In this document: piece by piece, positions 6,618 through 14,515 of the stretch
Position numbering within the stretch: the first letter of the stretch is position 1
Layout of the letters: each line of letters starts with the position of its first letter
NCBI GenBank assembly: GCA_026389255.1
Contig: JAPLIF010000225.1
Coordinates: 1-17,171, forward strand
DNA from: Cyanobacteriota bacterium
Lineage (GTDB): Bacteria; Cyanobacteriota; Cyanobacteriia; PCC-6307; Cyanobiaceae
Length of the DNA: 17,171 nt
Direction: 5' to 3'
Program-made: the position numbers and the translations under genes
The notes under the pieces: model-generated
Database searches by the model: none
What the model saw: the letters and a program-made list of their open reading frames with translations, nothing else
What the model was told of the DNA's origin: nothing

Positions 6618-7616
6618 TCAGAGGTGTTGCATCTGCGGATAGGCGGTCAGGAGATCCTCTTGGCTCAGCACTTCGCCCCGACCTTCCGGCTGCCAGATCA
6701 CCTCAAGGGCCAGGAGATCTTCCGAGCGCACCGAACCGAGGCGCTGGAGCGATTCCCGCAGGTCTTCGGCCGTGCCGGAGCCCTTGAGATCCAGTTTGGA
6801 TCGACTCGCCACCAGCAGGGTCACCGCGATGAAATCGCTGGTGGCATCGCTTTGGCCGGCGACCCCATCGCTGGTTTCGGTGTGGCGACGGCCCGAGACA
6901 TTGGCCGTCAGTTCCCGTTCCAGTTTGCTGCGCTCTTGCATTGAGAGCCGGTTGAAGGTGGCCTCAGCGGAGGTCAACGGGATCTGGCCCAGTTCGGAGT
7001 TGGCATAAACCCAAAGTTCCGGGTTCCGCAACAACGAAAGGGTGGTCTCCTGGAGAACCCGCTGCAGCCCGCTGCTGGTGGTCGTATCGGCGGTTTCCGC
7101 CATGCGACGTAAGTCGGTTTGTAGCACCTTGGCGGAGGCCAGCAGCCCCACCTGGACAGAGGCCACGGCCACACCGCTTGCCCCCAGGCTGTCCTGGCCA
7201 TCGCGGCCGGGCAGGCTGGCCGCGCCACCGCCACCCCGAAGGGAACTGAGCATCAAGCCAACGACGGCCATCAGCACCAGGAAGGCGAGTAGGCCGCTGC
7301 CGCCGAAGCCGAAGATCGGCACCACGAATGGGGCGCTATAACCACCGCCGTAATAGCCCCCGCCGCCGTAGTAACCGCCGCCGCCGCCGTAGTAGCCGCC
7401 TCGGGGGTAATAACTGCCACGGGGATAGCCGCCTCCGGAGCCGCCGGAGCGGCTGCCATAACTGCGGGGGGCTGAGGGAGCCGATCGGAAGCTGCCGCCA
7501 CCGATGCGTCCGCCGCTGGCCGCAAGACTGGCAGCGGGTTGGGCAAGCAACAAGGTGGTCAGAAGCATTGGCACCACCATCAGGCCGGCAAGGCGCCGCA
7601 GCAATCGGGGACCCAT
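6618..7616 (-). CDS. DUF1517 family membrane protein with Gly/Tyr-rich tract
   Basis: 332 residues from ATG 7616, 26 bases after the thiS stop, so probably co-transcribed with thiE and thiS. The N-terminus (RLLRRLAGLMVVPMLLTTLL, 4-23) is a signal peptide or anchor ending near SLAASGG (30-36). Residues 58-93 are dominated by Gly and Tyr (repeated GGYYGGGG). A transmembrane helix follows at about 108-124 (GLLAFLVLMAVVGLMLS). The folded DUF1517 region spans about 148-332, with VQVGLLASAKVLQTDLRRMA (154-173), SLLRNPELWVYAN (194-206), RSKLERELTANV (229-240) and SEDLLALEVIWQPE (298-311). The family occurs in cyanobacteria and chloroplasts; to my knowledge the Arabidopsis member FLAP1 affects photosynthetic acclimation to fluctuating light. 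A thylakoid or plasma-membrane role is therefore likely, but the biochemical function is unknown. The frame also runs upstream into thiS in another frame, which is not used. Confidence 0.87.
   Translation of the reverse strand: MGPRLLRRLAGLMVVPMLLTTLLLAQPAASLAASGGRIGGGSFRSAPSAPRSYGSRSGGSGGGYPRGSYYPRGGYYGGGGGYYGGGGYYGGGYSAPFVVPIFGFGGSGLLAFLVLMAVVGLMLSSLRGGGGAASLPGRDGQDSLGASGVAVASVQVGLLASAKVLQTDLRRMAETADTTTSSGLQRVLQETTLSLLRNPELWVYANSELGQIPLTSAEATFNRLSMQERSKLERELTANVSGRRHTETSDGVAGQSDATSDFIAVTLLVASRSKLDLKGSGTAEDLRESLQRLGSVRSEDLLALEVIWQPEGRGEVLSQEDLLTAYPQMQHL
7338..7445 (-). repeat. Gly/Tyr-coding tandem low-complexity tract
   Basis: Codons 58-93 of the DUF1517 gene are near-repeats of GGC/GGT/GGG with paired TAC/TAT, seen on the plus strand as recurring ccgccg and gtagtaa units. 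The tract encodes a flexible, aromatic-spaced linker between the signal region and the transmembrane helix. Length variation among strains would be expected. Confidence 0.7.
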
Positions 7617-7642
7617 AGGAGTTGCAGAGGTTGACCTGAAAT

Positions 7643-7900
7643 CTAGATACCCCCCCCCACGATGGTGACCACCTCCAGCACATCGGATTCCACAACCTGT
7701 TGCTGGTTCCAGTGGGCCCGGGCCAGGATCGCGCCGTTGAATTCGACGACCACCAGCTCGGGCCGGTAACCGAGACCCGTGAGGAAGCCCTGCAGCGACT
7801 GGCCCGCAGCACATCGACGCGGCTCACCGTTCACCTGCACGGTGATGGCCGTTGCATCCTGATCCGGGCAGGCAGGGACTGGGGGTTCAGGTGGGTTCAA
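7643..7900 (-). CDS. thiS: Sulfur carrier protein ThiS, with C-terminal GGGI
   Basis: ThiS is a ubiquitin-fold carrier whose C-terminal glycine is adenylated by ThiF and thiocarboxylated to give sulfur to the thiazole of thiamin. The product has the ThiS pattern VQVNGEPRRCAAGQSLQGFL, ELVVVEFNGAIL, HWNQQQVVESDVLEVVTIV, then GGGI. The final Ile after the glycines is unusual and is encoded just after a run of nine G (7650-7658 on the plus strand as C). The start is uncertain: TTG 7900 (85 residues) overlaps the end of thiE by 14 bases, whereas GTG 7840 gives 65 residues, the normal family length, but leaves a 46-base gap. No ThiF or ThiG is in the window. The position between ThiD2-ThiE and DUF1517 supports thiamin function. 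Confidence 0.85.
   Translation of the reverse strand: MNPPEPPVPACPDQDATAITVQVNGEPRRCAAGQSLQGFLTGLGYRPELVVVEFNGAILARAHWNQQQVVESDVLEVVTIVGGGI
7650..7658. repeat. Nine-base C/G homopolymer at the thiS 3' end
   Basis: Nine C on the plus strand (nine G in the thiS mRNA) form the codons for the terminal glycines of ThiS. One extra G would shift the frame into that of the DUF1517 gene and fuse the two products; one fewer would give a different extended tail. Such a run is prone to polymerase slippage and to sequencing error. Confidence 0.85.
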
Positions 7901-8969
7901 GGGAGGTCTCGAGTTGGTGCAGCAACGTCCTGGTGATCAAAGCGGGGCTGGAGGCCTCGGTGAGGGCCCTGACGACAGCGACCCGGGTGGCACCGGCCGC
8001 CTGGACCTCGGCCAGGTTGTGGGCGTCGATGCCGCCGATGGCAAAGAAGGGGACCGGACATTCGTGGGCCGCAGCGGCCACATAGGCCAGACCAACCGGC
8101 TCCCGCCCCGGTTTTGTGGGGGTGGCCTGCACCGGGCCGACACCGACGTAGTCACAGCCATCCGCCACGGCCTGGCGCAATTCGGCGATGGCGTGGGTGC
8201 TGCAGCCAATCAACCGTTCGGCGCCTATCAATCGCCGGGCCATGGGCACCGGCAGATCCCCCTGGCCGAGATGGACCCCATCGGCATCGACGGCCAGGGC
8301 GAGGTCGATGCGATCGTTGATCAGGAAAAGGGCGCCGTAGTCCTGGCAGAGGCGTCGCAGTTCCCGGGCCTGTGCCAAGCGCTGTCGGTCGTCGAATTCG
8401 ACCCCGTCCACCGTCAGCCCTGGCTTGGCGCGGTACTGCACCAGCGGCAGTCCGGCCTGGAGGCATTGCTCCACGACGGAGGCCAGCCCGGGCACCGGCG
8501 CAGTCACCAGATAAAGCCGACTGCTGGCCAGGCGGACGCGGCGATCATCCTTGCCCTTGCTGGCGCGCAGCAGGGCGACCTCGAGGTCGTAGAGGCCATA
8601 CCGGCAGGCGGCGGCGGCGGCGGCCAGGTCGCCATCGACCAGTCGCCCGAATTCTTCGAGCACCCGCAGGGCTTCCTGGACCCGGGCGGCGTTGGCGGCG
8701 ACGATCGCCGGGCCGTCGAGACGGCCGGCCTGGGCTGGGTGAGCCAGGCCCGTGGCCGGATCACCGGCGGCATCACGGGCGAATTTGTAACGCTCGCCAT
8801 GGAGCTGGCCCAGGCGCTGGCGCAGATCCTTGCAACGCCAGACCAGATCGGGCCGTTCCAGGGCAAAGCGGGCCCATTCCTCCATGACCCGCAATCCTTC
8901 TCGGGCGCGATCCAGGTTGGCGTCGATCAGGCGTTCAATCGGGGCCTGGGCCGCAGGGGGCAAGGACAT
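7887..8969 (-). CDS. thiE: ThiD2-ThiE: HMP-phosphate kinase fused to thiamine phosphate synthase
   Basis: The protein has two domains in 360 residues from ATG 8969. Residues 8 to about 140 match the ThiD2 domain, a kinase specific for hydroxymethylpyrimidine phosphate: RLIDANLDRAREGLRVMEEW (13-32), KDLRQRL (47-53), and RVQEALRVLEEFGRL (96-110). Residues about 150-355 are ThiE, which joins HMP-PP and thiazole phosphate to thiamin phosphate: YLVTAPVP (153-160), QYRAK (178-182), LFLINDRIDLALAVDADGVH (214-233), GCSTH (255-259), DYVGVGPVQATPTK (273-286) and FFAIGGI (308-314). This fusion is known in cyanobacteria. An open frame extends to 9107, but it would overlap the divergent small gene and the domain begins near Met1. 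No TPP riboswitch motif is visible in the 83 bases upstream. It is followed by thiS on the same strand. Confidence 0.94.
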   Translation of the reverse strand: MSLPPAAQAPIERLIDANLDRAREGLRVMEEWARFALERPDLVWRCKDLRQRLGQLHGERYKFARDAAGDPATGLAHPAQAGRLDGPAIVAANAARVQEALRVLEEFGRLVDGDLAAAAAACRYGLYDLEVALLRASKGKDDRRVRLASSRLYLVTAPVPGLASVVEQCLQAGLPLVQYRAKPGLTVDGVEFDDRQRLAQARELRRLCQDYGALFLINDRIDLALAVDADGVHLGQGDLPVPMARRLIGAERLIGCSTHAIAELRQAVADGCDYVGVGPVQATPTKPGREPVGLAYVAAAAHECPVPFFAIGGIDAHNLAEVQAAGATRVAVVRALTEASSPALITRTLLHQLETSLEPT

Positions 8970-9052
8970 GGGGCTGGGGAGGGGCGCAGAAGAAAGGGTT
9001 CCGGTCCCCACTGGCTGATCTGAGTAGGCTGGCGATCTAGCGCTGAACCAGG

Positions 9053-9283
9053 ATGGCCGTCGAGCCGGGACAACATGCCAACCCAACGTTGGCCACTGTC
9101 CCTCCACCCGTTGGTGCTGGCGCCCCGGTTTCCCGATCCTATGGGTCGGCCCCGGCCCCTACTCCCATGCCTGCCACAGGGGGCGATAACCCCATGGGGG
9201 TTTTGATTTCAGGCATCCTGTTGCTCGGAGGTATCGCCCTGTTCATCGGTTGGGGACTGACCCACGCCTACCCGACCACCTGA
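9053..9283 (+). CDS. Small single-helix membrane protein, unknown function
   Basis: 76 residues from ATG 9053. The first 48 residues are Pro/Ala/Gly-rich and probably disordered; residues 49-68 form one hydrophobic helix (GVLISGILLLGGIALFIGWG), followed by the short tail LTHAYPTT. Small one-helix proteins with this layout are frequent in thylakoid complexes, but I cannot match it to a named photosystem subunit, so no function is given. It is divergent from thiE (83-base gap) and its last 75 bases overlap the 3' end of ribF on the opposite strand, including half of the helix. The clean amphipathic boundary, initiation codon position and lack of another gene in the gap support it, but the overlap lowers confidence. 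Confidence 0.6.
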   Translation: MAVEPGQHANPTLATVPPPVGAGAPVSRSYGSAPAPTPMPATGGDNPMGVLISGILLLGGIALFIGWGLTHAYPTT

Positions 9284-10204
9284 GGCGGCGGCGAGGATCT
9301 GGCGAGCCTGCTGGGCGTCCCGGCCGATCTGGGTGGTCAGGGCGGCCAGATCGGCAAAACGTTCTTGGCGGCGCAACAGCTGGATCGGTTCGACCACCAG
9401 GCAGGTCCCCCCCAGATCCAGGTGACGGTCGAGCAGGTGCACCTCCACGGCCGACGGGGCTGTGGGGTCAATGGTGGGTTGGGGGCCCAGGTTCATCACG
9501 GCGGCCATGGGCCCCTCCGGTCCCCCCACCCTCCAGGCCCAAGCGGCGTAAACCCCTTCTAAAGGAAGGAACTTGCGTCCATCCACCTGCAGATTGGCGG
9601 TGGGCCAGCCCAGCTGGCGTCCCAGGCCCCGCCCGGTTACCACCCGGCCCCGGAAGCGGTAAGGGCGATCGAGCAGTCTCCTGGCCTCCTCCAGATCCGC
9701 CCGGCAGAGGGCTTGGCGGATGCGGCTACTGCTGAGCCGCTGGGACTGGTCCCACAGCATGGGCACCACCTCCACGGCAATGCCGTGGCGCCCTCCCAGC
9801 CGCACCAGATCGTGGCAATCGCCGCTGCGCTTGGCCCCAAATCGGAAGTTTTCACCGACCGCGATGCGGCGGGCATCCAGTTGATGCCCCAACACCTCCC
9901 GCACAAAGGCGTCCGGGCTGAGGCTGGCCAGCTCCAGGGTGAAGGGCACGAGCACCAGCTGGCGGATGCCCAGGGGTTCGAGCAGTTCGAGTTTTTCCTC
10001 TGGCAGGTCCAGCCGCAACCGGGTCTCCCCATGGAGGACCTCGCGGGGGTGGGGCCAGAAACTCACCACCGTCGGCACCAGCGGCGCTGGACTGGGGCTG
10101 ACGGCCGCAATGACGCGGCGGTGGCCGGCATGCAGGCCATCGAAACTGCCCAGCGCAATCGCGGTGGGCCTAAGGGCCTCGGAGGGCGTGTGGAGGGGGA
10201 TCAC
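9209..10204 (-). CDS. ribF: Bifunctional riboflavin kinase / FAD synthetase
   Basis: RibF converts riboflavin to FMN and then to FAD. With GTG 10204 as start the product has 331 residues and begins MIPLHTPSEALRP; no ATG is available near the domain, and the longer open frame to 10312 would overlap the divergent DUF3611 gene. FAD synthetase domain: ALGSFDGLHAGHRRVI (17-32), SFWPHPREVL (48-57), GENFRFGAKRSGD (117-129), SSSRIRQAL (158-166). Riboflavin kinase domain: GRVVTGRGLGRQLGWPTANL (186-205), GVYAAW (217-222), AVMNLGPQPT (235-244), VEVHLLD (253-259). After the domain ends near 305 there is a polar tail of about 26 residues whose coding region lies antisense to the small membrane-protein gene. 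Start choice (10204 or GTG 10207) is the main uncertainty. Confidence 0.94.
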   Translation of the reverse strand: MIPLHTPSEALRPTAIALGSFDGLHAGHRRVIAAVSPSPAPLVPTVVSFWPHPREVLHGETRLRLDLPEEKLELLEPLGIRQLVLVPFTLELASLSPDAFVREVLGHQLDARRIAVGENFRFGAKRSGDCHDLVRLGGRHGIAVEVVPMLWDQSQRLSSSRIRQALCRADLEEARRLLDRPYRFRGRVVTGRGLGRQLGWPTANLQVDGRKFLPLEGVYAAWAWRVGGPEGPMAAVMNLGPQPTIDPTAPSAVEVHLLDRHLDLGGTCLVVEPIQLLRRQERFADLAALTTQIGRDAQQARQILAAASGGRVGVGQSPTDEQGDTSEQQDA

Positions 10205-10288
10205 CACCGGTTCGTCGGGATGGTCGCGTCCCGGTCTCGCCACCTTGATCCTCCCATGGCAAGTTTGGGTGCCTGACCTGGGGCTTTC

Positions 10289-10867
10289 ATGGCCGATTCG
10301 GTTGATCTGCAAACCATCTCCTTCGCCCTGCGCCGGGTTGGCTGGATTCGCTTTTGGACCCAGCTGGTGCTGGGCGTGGTGGTGGTCGGGGTCCTGACGT
10401 TCAACAGCATTGGAAGCCGTGTCGCCGCCAATGCTGATCGGGCCTTGGGTCTTGGTCCTGGGCTCTCGTTATCCACCCTGTCGTTTTTGGTACTGCTCTG
10501 GAGTCTCTGGCAGGGCTGGTTGGTGGTGCGCTGCGGGCGGGCCTTGGCCAGTCCGGTGAAGCCCAGCAAGGGGGAGACCAGCCGCTTGATCAAACGGGGT
10601 CTGATCGCCGACCTGATCGGCCTCACCTTGGCGGCGGTTGGGTACCAGGCCTTGGCTGGCAGCCTGTTTCTGCAAGCCTCGCTCCAGGCTCCGGGCCTGT
10701 TTGGACCCATGGTGGCTCCGGGGATGGGCCAGGGGGCCATCAGCACTTTCCCGATCACCTCCATCGAGATGCTCTCGGTATTGAGCAATACCCAGGTGTT
10801 GTTCGCCCACCTGATTGGCCTGGGTTTCACCCTCTGGATGTTGCAGAGGATCCACCGTCGGGCCTGA
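10289..10867 (+). CDS. DUF3611 family membrane protein
   Basis: 192 residues with four predicted membrane helices at about 22-40, 60-80, 105-130 and 165-186. The N-terminal [20 protein letters not shown] (12-31) and the central [20 protein letters not shown] (93-112) match the DUF3611 family as I know it, which is found in cyanobacteria and plastids and has no assigned function. ATG 10289 is 84 bases from the divergent ribF start, so the two may share a promoter region. Its last 41 bases overlap the end of surE tail to tail. Base composition matches the surrounding core genes. Confidence 0.83.
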   Translation: MADSVDLQTISFALRRVGWIRFWTQLVLGVVVVGVLTFNSIGSRVAANADRALGLGPGLSLSTLSFLVLLWSLWQGWLVVRCGRALASPVKPSKGETSRLIKRGLIADLIGLTLAAVGYQALAGSLFLQASLQAPGLFGPMVAPGMGQGAISTFPITSIEMLSVLSNTQVLFAHLIGLGFTLWMLQRIHRRA

Positions 10868-11666
10868 ACCCCGTTAGGGCGATGGCGGGGGGTAGGGAGC
10901 TGGCCTCCCCCCGCCAGAACAGTTCCGGTTGTAGAGGGGTCAGGGAGGCGCCGCCCTCGGCGATCCACGAAACATCCGTGGGCCATTCCGCCGGGTCTGG
11001 CAGGGCCGCCTCGCTGTCATCGGCCACCTCACCGGCAAGCCAGTAATAGGTGCGCCCCCGGGGATCCTGGCGCCGGTCGAATTGATCCACATAGCGCCGA
11101 ACCGCCGTCCGGCACCAGCGCAGCGGACCGATTTCGGTGGCAGGCCGGGCGGGGACGTTGAGATTGAGCAGGAGGCCCGGCCGCCATGGGTGGCCAAGCA
11201 TGGCCTCGGCCACATCGAGGGCCATCACGGCGGCGGCCCCGAACTGGCGCCACTGGAAGTCGGCGCTGCTGACGGCCAGGGCGGGGAAGCCTTCGATGGC
11301 CCCTTCCATGGCCGCCGAGACGGTGCCGGAATAAAGGACGTCGGTGCCCAGGTTGGGGCCGTGGTTGATGCCCGAGAGCACCAGATCGGGGGGCTGGTCC
11401 ATCAGGCTGAACAGGGCCAGCTTGACGCAGTCCGAGGGGGTGCCGCTAGAGGCCCAGGCGGTGACACCCGCGGCAAACAGCTCGTCGGCCCGCTCCGCCC
11501 GGATGGGGCTCTGCAAGGTGAGGCCATGGCCCGTGGCGGACCGCTCCTGGTCGGGGCAGACCACGGTGACCCGGTGACCACGGCCCACGGCTTCGGCCGC
11601 CAAGGCCTGGATGCCCTTGGCGAAAACCCCGTCGTCGTTGCTGATCAGGATGCTTAAACCTGCCAT
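10827..11666 (-). CDS. surE: 5'/3'-nucleotidase SurE
   Basis: SurE is a metal-dependent phosphatase that dephosphorylates nucleoside monophosphates and is linked to stationary-phase survival. The 279-residue product keeps the active-site set: ILISNDDGV with Asp11 and Asp12, [10 protein letters not shown] with Ser43, SSGTPSDCV (73-81), and [20 protein letters not shown] (98-117) with Asn101 as metal ligand, then AAMEGA. The C-terminal extension beyond the usual 250 residues (from about 240) is Pro/Ser-rich and partly overlaps DUF3611 antisense (10827-10867). ATG 11666 is 74 bases from the divergent pheS start. Isomerase (pcm), the usual partner in proteobacteria, is absent. Confidence 0.95.
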   Translation of the reverse strand: MAGLSILISNDDGVFAKGIQALAAEAVGRGHRVTVVCPDQERSATGHGLTLQSPIRAERADELFAAGVTAWASSGTPSDCVKLALFSLMDQPPDLVLSGINHGPNLGTDVLYSGTVSAAMEGAIEGFPALAVSSADFQWRQFGAAAVMALDVAEAMLGHPWRPGLLLNLNVPARPATEIGPLRWCRTAVRRYVDQFDRRQDPRGRTYYWLAGEVADDSEAALPDPAEWPTDVSWIAEGGASLTPLQPELFWRGEASSLPPAIALTGFRPDGGSSATSRG

Positions 11667-11740
11667 CGTTGGGCCCGGAACTCCCGCACCGTAGGTGGAG
11701 CCCGCGGCTTCCTACAGTCCCATCCTGTTTCCCTTTAGCC

Positions 11741-12748
11741 GTGAGCGCCACCGTCAGCCTGCAGCAGCTCACCGACCAGTTGGCGGATTTGGAATCCGCA
11801 TCGGTGGAGGCGATTGACGCCGCCGCCACCGAGGCTGATCTCGAGGCCTTACGCGTCAGCCTGCTGGGAAAGAAGGGCCGCCTTTCGGCCATTCTGGGCA
11901 GCATGGGACGGCTTGGGCCCGATGAACGTCCCCTGGTGGGCCAGCGGGCCAATGGGCTCAAAGAACGGGTCCAGACCCAGCTGGAGGACCGCATGGATCG
12001 GCTCCAGTCGTCCGCCATGGCGGAGCGGCTCGACCGGGAACGGCTGGATGTCACGGCTCCGCCGAGCTTCATCCCACCTGGCCATCGCCATCCGCTGATC
12101 GCCACGACCGAAGAAATCGTCGATATCTTTGCCGGCCTTGGCTACCGCGTCTCCGAGGGCCCGGAAATCGAGAGCGATCATTACAACTTTACCGCCCTCA
12201 ACATCCCGCCCAATCACCCGGCCCGGGATATGCAGGACACCTTTTACCTGGGGGCTGATCGGCTGCTGCGCACCCACACCTCCCCCGTCCAGATCCGTCA
12301 CCTGGAGGCCCACGCCCCACCGGTGCGCATCGTGGTGCCCGGCCGGGTCTACCGCCGCGATGCCGTTGATGCCACCCATTCGCCCGTGTTCCACCAGGTC
12401 GAGGTGTTGGCCCTCGATGAAGGCCTGGATTTCAGCCATTTGCGCGGCACGGTGATGGCCTTTCTGAAGGCCTTTTTCGGTGACCTGCCGGTGCGTTTTC
12501 GGGCCAGTTATTTCCCCTTCACCGAGCCCTCCGCCGAGGTGGATGTGCAGTGGCGCGGCCGCTGGCTGGAGGTGATGGGCTGCGGCATGGTCGATCCTGC
12601 AGTTCTTGAGGGTCTGGGTCTTGATCCCCAGCGCTGGAGTGGTTTTGCCGCTGGCCTGGGGGTCGAGCGCTTCTGCATGGTGCGCCACGGCATCGATGAC
12701 ATCCGGCGGCTGTTCACCAGTGATCTGCGCTTTTTGGATCAGTTCTGA
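11741..12748 (+). CDS. pheS: Phenylalanine-tRNA ligase alpha subunit
   Basis: PheS is the catalytic subunit of the alpha2-beta2 enzyme that charges tRNA-Phe. GTG 11741 gives 335 residues, the standard length; the frame is open back to 11669 but the extra 24 residues do not look like the family. Residues 1-100 form the coiled-coil arm ([35 protein letters not shown]). The class II core shows [19 protein letters not shown] (117-135), [15 protein letters not shown] (140-154), RDMQDTFYL (162-170), motif 2 [10 protein letters not shown] and [20 protein letters not shown] (202-221), and motif 3 [20 protein letters not shown] (301-320). pheT is not adjacent. The 74-base gap to divergent surE must contain both promoters; TACAGT at 11713-11718 is a possible -10 for pheS, with no clear -35. 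Confidence 0.97.
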   Translation: MSATVSLQQLTDQLADLESASVEAIDAAATEADLEALRVSLLGKKGRLSAILGSMGRLGPDERPLVGQRANGLKERVQTQLEDRMDRLQSSAMAERLDRERLDVTAPPSFIPPGHRHPLIATTEEIVDIFAGLGYRVSEGPEIESDHYNFTALNIPPNHPARDMQDTFYLGADRLLRTHTSPVQIRHLEAHAPPVRIVVPGRVYRRDAVDATHSPVFHQVEVLALDEGLDFSHLRGTVMAFLKAFFGDLPVRFRASYFPFTEPSAEVDVQWRGRWLEVMGCGMVDPAVLEGLGLDPQRWSGFAAGLGVERFCMVRHGIDDIRRLFTSDLRFLDQF

Positions 12749-12788
12749 TGCTGCGAATACACTGGACATGGCTTCTTGCCTCTAGTCA

Positions 12789-13745
12789 GTGCCCCGGGTC
12801 GGTCTGATCGTCAATGACGGCAAGCCTTTGGCGCTGGCCACCGCCGAGGCCATCGAGGCCAGCCTGACCGCTTCGGGCTTTGAGGTGCTGCGGGTCAGCA
12901 GTTCCGGTGGAGTGGTGGGGTTTGCCAATCCGGACCAGCATCTGAGGGCCAGGGGCTATGCCGCCTGTGTGCCGGCCGGATTCGACGGTGAGATGACCAT
13001 GGCCCTGGTCCTGGGTGGCGATGGCACGGTGCTCTCGGCGGCCCGCCAGACCGCCCCTGTGGGGGTGCCGATCCTGACGATCAATACCGGTCACCTGGGT
13101 TTTTTGGCCGAGGCCTATCTCCAGGATCTCGACGAGGTGCTTTGCAGGGTGGTGGCGGGACGGTGGTCCATCGAGGAGCGCTCGATGCTGGTCGTGACGG
13201 TGTTGAGGGGGGAGCAGCGGCGTTGGGAGGTGTTGTGTCTCAACGAAATGGCCCTGCACCGGGAACCCCTGACCAGCATGTGTCACTTTGAGGTCGCCAT
13301 TGGCCGTCATGCCCCGGTGGACATCGCCGCCGATGGCGTGATTCTTTCTTCCCCGACCGGATCCACGGCCTATGCGCTCAGTGCCGGGGGGCCGGTGATT
13401 ACCCCAGACTGTCCCGTCCTGCAGCTGACCCCCATTGCCGCCCATTCCCTGGCCTCAAGGGCGCTGGTGTTCAGCGATCGGGAGCCGGTCACGGTCTTCC
13501 CTGCTACCCCCGAGCGCCTCATGATGGTGGTGGATGGTAGTGCTGGTTGTTACGTCTGGCCCGAGGACCGGGTCCTGATTCGCCGCAGTGACCATCCGGT
13601 GCGCTTTGTGCGGCTTGCGGATCACGAGTTTTTCCAGGTCTTGCGCAACAAGCTCGGTTGGGGCCTGCCCCACGTGGCCAAGCCAGGCAATGGCCTGGAC
13701 CCCCCCGAAATGGCGGGCCGGGGTGGGGCTGGTGAGGGGAGATGA
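12789..13745 (+). CDS. nadK: NAD kinase
   Basis: NadK phosphorylates NAD to NADP. The start is well fixed: GTG 12789 is preceded two codons earlier by an in-frame TAG (12783-12785). The 318-residue product has VGLIVNDGK (4-12), the signature LGGDGTVL (75-82), NTGHLGFL (99-106), the catalytic-region LNEMALHRE (151-159) and [14 protein letters not shown] (182-195) followed by SAGGPVITP. The last 20 or so residues are a Gly/Pro-rich tail beyond the fold. It begins 40 bases after pheS and ends in an ATGA overlap with the regulator gene, so nadK, the regulator and the DUF192 gene should be on one transcript. Cyanobacteria often carry two NAD kinases; which of the two this is cannot be told here. 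Confidence 0.96.
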   Translation: MPRVGLIVNDGKPLALATAEAIEASLTASGFEVLRVSSSGGVVGFANPDQHLRARGYAACVPAGFDGEMTMALVLGGDGTVLSAARQTAPVGVPILTINTGHLGFLAEAYLQDLDEVLCRVVAGRWSIEERSMLVVTVLRGEQRRWEVLCLNEMALHREPLTSMCHFEVAIGRHAPVDIAADGVILSSPTGSTAYALSAGGPVITPDCPVLQLTPIAAHSLASRALVFSDREPVTVFPATPERLMMVVDGSAGCYVWPEDRVLIRRSDHPVRFVRLADHEFFQVLRNKLGWGLPHVAKPGNGLDPPEMAGRGGAGEGR

Positions 13746-14515
13746 CCCAAGCCGCCGCGTTGGCCTGTCCGATCCTGTTGGTGGGTCCGGAGGCGGCCGC
13801 CCTAGGTCCCCGGCTTGATCTCACCGGTTATTCGAGCCTGGTGGCCGACGATGCTGGCGTGACGGCTTTCCTGGCAGGGGTGGCTGATCGGGATCCTCCG
13901 GCGGCCGTGATTCTTTCACCCCATGACGCGGACCGCATTCCCGAATTAAGGCGTTATTTGGGTTCTGTGGTCGTGCTGCTCGGGTTGGAGCGGGACGGGA
14001 TGTTGGAGCGTGCCCGATGCCTGGCCAGCGGCGCCGACGATTTCTGGTTGACCACCTCGGGCCCCAGTGAGCTGTTGACCCGACTGCGGCTGCACCTGGA
14101 GATGGGGCGTCGCCGTTCCCCGGTTTCCGCGCTCCCCACTCCCGATCCCCGGGTCTTCCCCCCTGGGATCAAGGATCCAGCCCTGGAGGCGGATCTGCTG
14201 TTGGCGGACCTGCGCCTTGTGCCCACATCTGGAACGGTCTGGAGGGGATCGCGGTCGATCGAGTTGACGACACGCGAGTACCAGTTGTTGCTGTTTTTCC
14301 TACGCCATCCTGGCGAGGTGATCAGCCGCGACAAGATTTTGCAGAGGGTTTGGGGTCACTCCGAATCCCTTGGCAGCAACGTGATTGATGTCTACGTTCG
14401 CTATCTGCGGCAGAAGCTGGAGGCCGGCGGGGAGGGCCGCCTGCTCCAGACCGTGCGGGGCCAGGGCTACGTGCTGGCGGAGCCGTTGTCGTCCCCCCAA
14501 CCGGAGGAGCCATGA
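13742..14515 (+). CDS. Atypical OmpR/PhoB-type response regulator with degenerate receiver
   Basis: 257 residues. The C-terminal winged helix (about 150-246) is normal for the OmpR/PhoB class: [20 protein letters not shown] (156-175), [20 protein letters not shown] (176-195), [20 protein letters not shown] (202-221), LRQKLEAGG and TVRGQGYVL (237-245). The N-terminal half (8-122) follows the receiver fold in length and hydrophobic pattern, ending in [20 protein letters not shown], but the phosphorylation residues are gone: the acidic pair is Gly15-Pro16, the phospho-acceptor position is Ser59, the Thr/Ser position is Gly81 and the Lys position is Thr104. It should therefore act without aspartyl phosphorylation, perhaps by protein contact or a small ligand. 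No histidine kinase is nearby. Translation is coupled to nadK upstream and to the DUF192 gene downstream (ATGA overlaps at 13742 and 14512). Confidence 0.88.
   Translation: MTQAAALACPILLVGPEAAALGPRLDLTGYSSLVADDAGVTAFLAGVADRDPPAAVILSPHDADRIPELRRYLGSVVVLLGLERDGMLERARCLASGADDFWLTTSGPSELLTRLRLHLEMGRRRSPVSALPTPDPRVFPPGIKDPALEADLLLADLRLVPTSGTVWRGSRSIELTTREYQLLLFFLRHPGEVISRDKILQRVWGHSESLGSNVIDVYVRYLRQKLEAGGEGRLLQTVRGQGYVLAEPLSSPQPEEP

Noticed and set aside
7617..7814. Upstream extension of the DUF1517 frame into thiS
   Set aside because: It would overlap thiS in another frame and precede a clear signal peptide at Met 7616; ordinary expression should start there, although slippage is raised as a finding.
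7914..9023. Open frame of 369 codons on the plus strand
   Set aside because: It lies fully antisense to thiE, has low-complexity Gln/Gly/Asp composition and no domain pattern; it is a by-product of high GC.
8970..9052. Possible TPP riboswitch upstream of thiE
   Set aside because: The conserved CUGAGA and ACCUGAUCUGG-type elements are absent in order and spacing in the 83-base leader, and the region is too short for the full fold.
12734..12763. Promoter for nadK (TTGGAT, 18 bases, TACACT)
   Set aside because: Only 3 of 6 and 4 of 6 matches to the consensus boxes, partly inside pheS; not strong enough to list.
11849..12769. Open frame of 306 codons on the minus strand
   Set aside because: Antisense to pheS, whose motifs are complete; the His/Gly/Gln-rich product is typical of a shadow frame.
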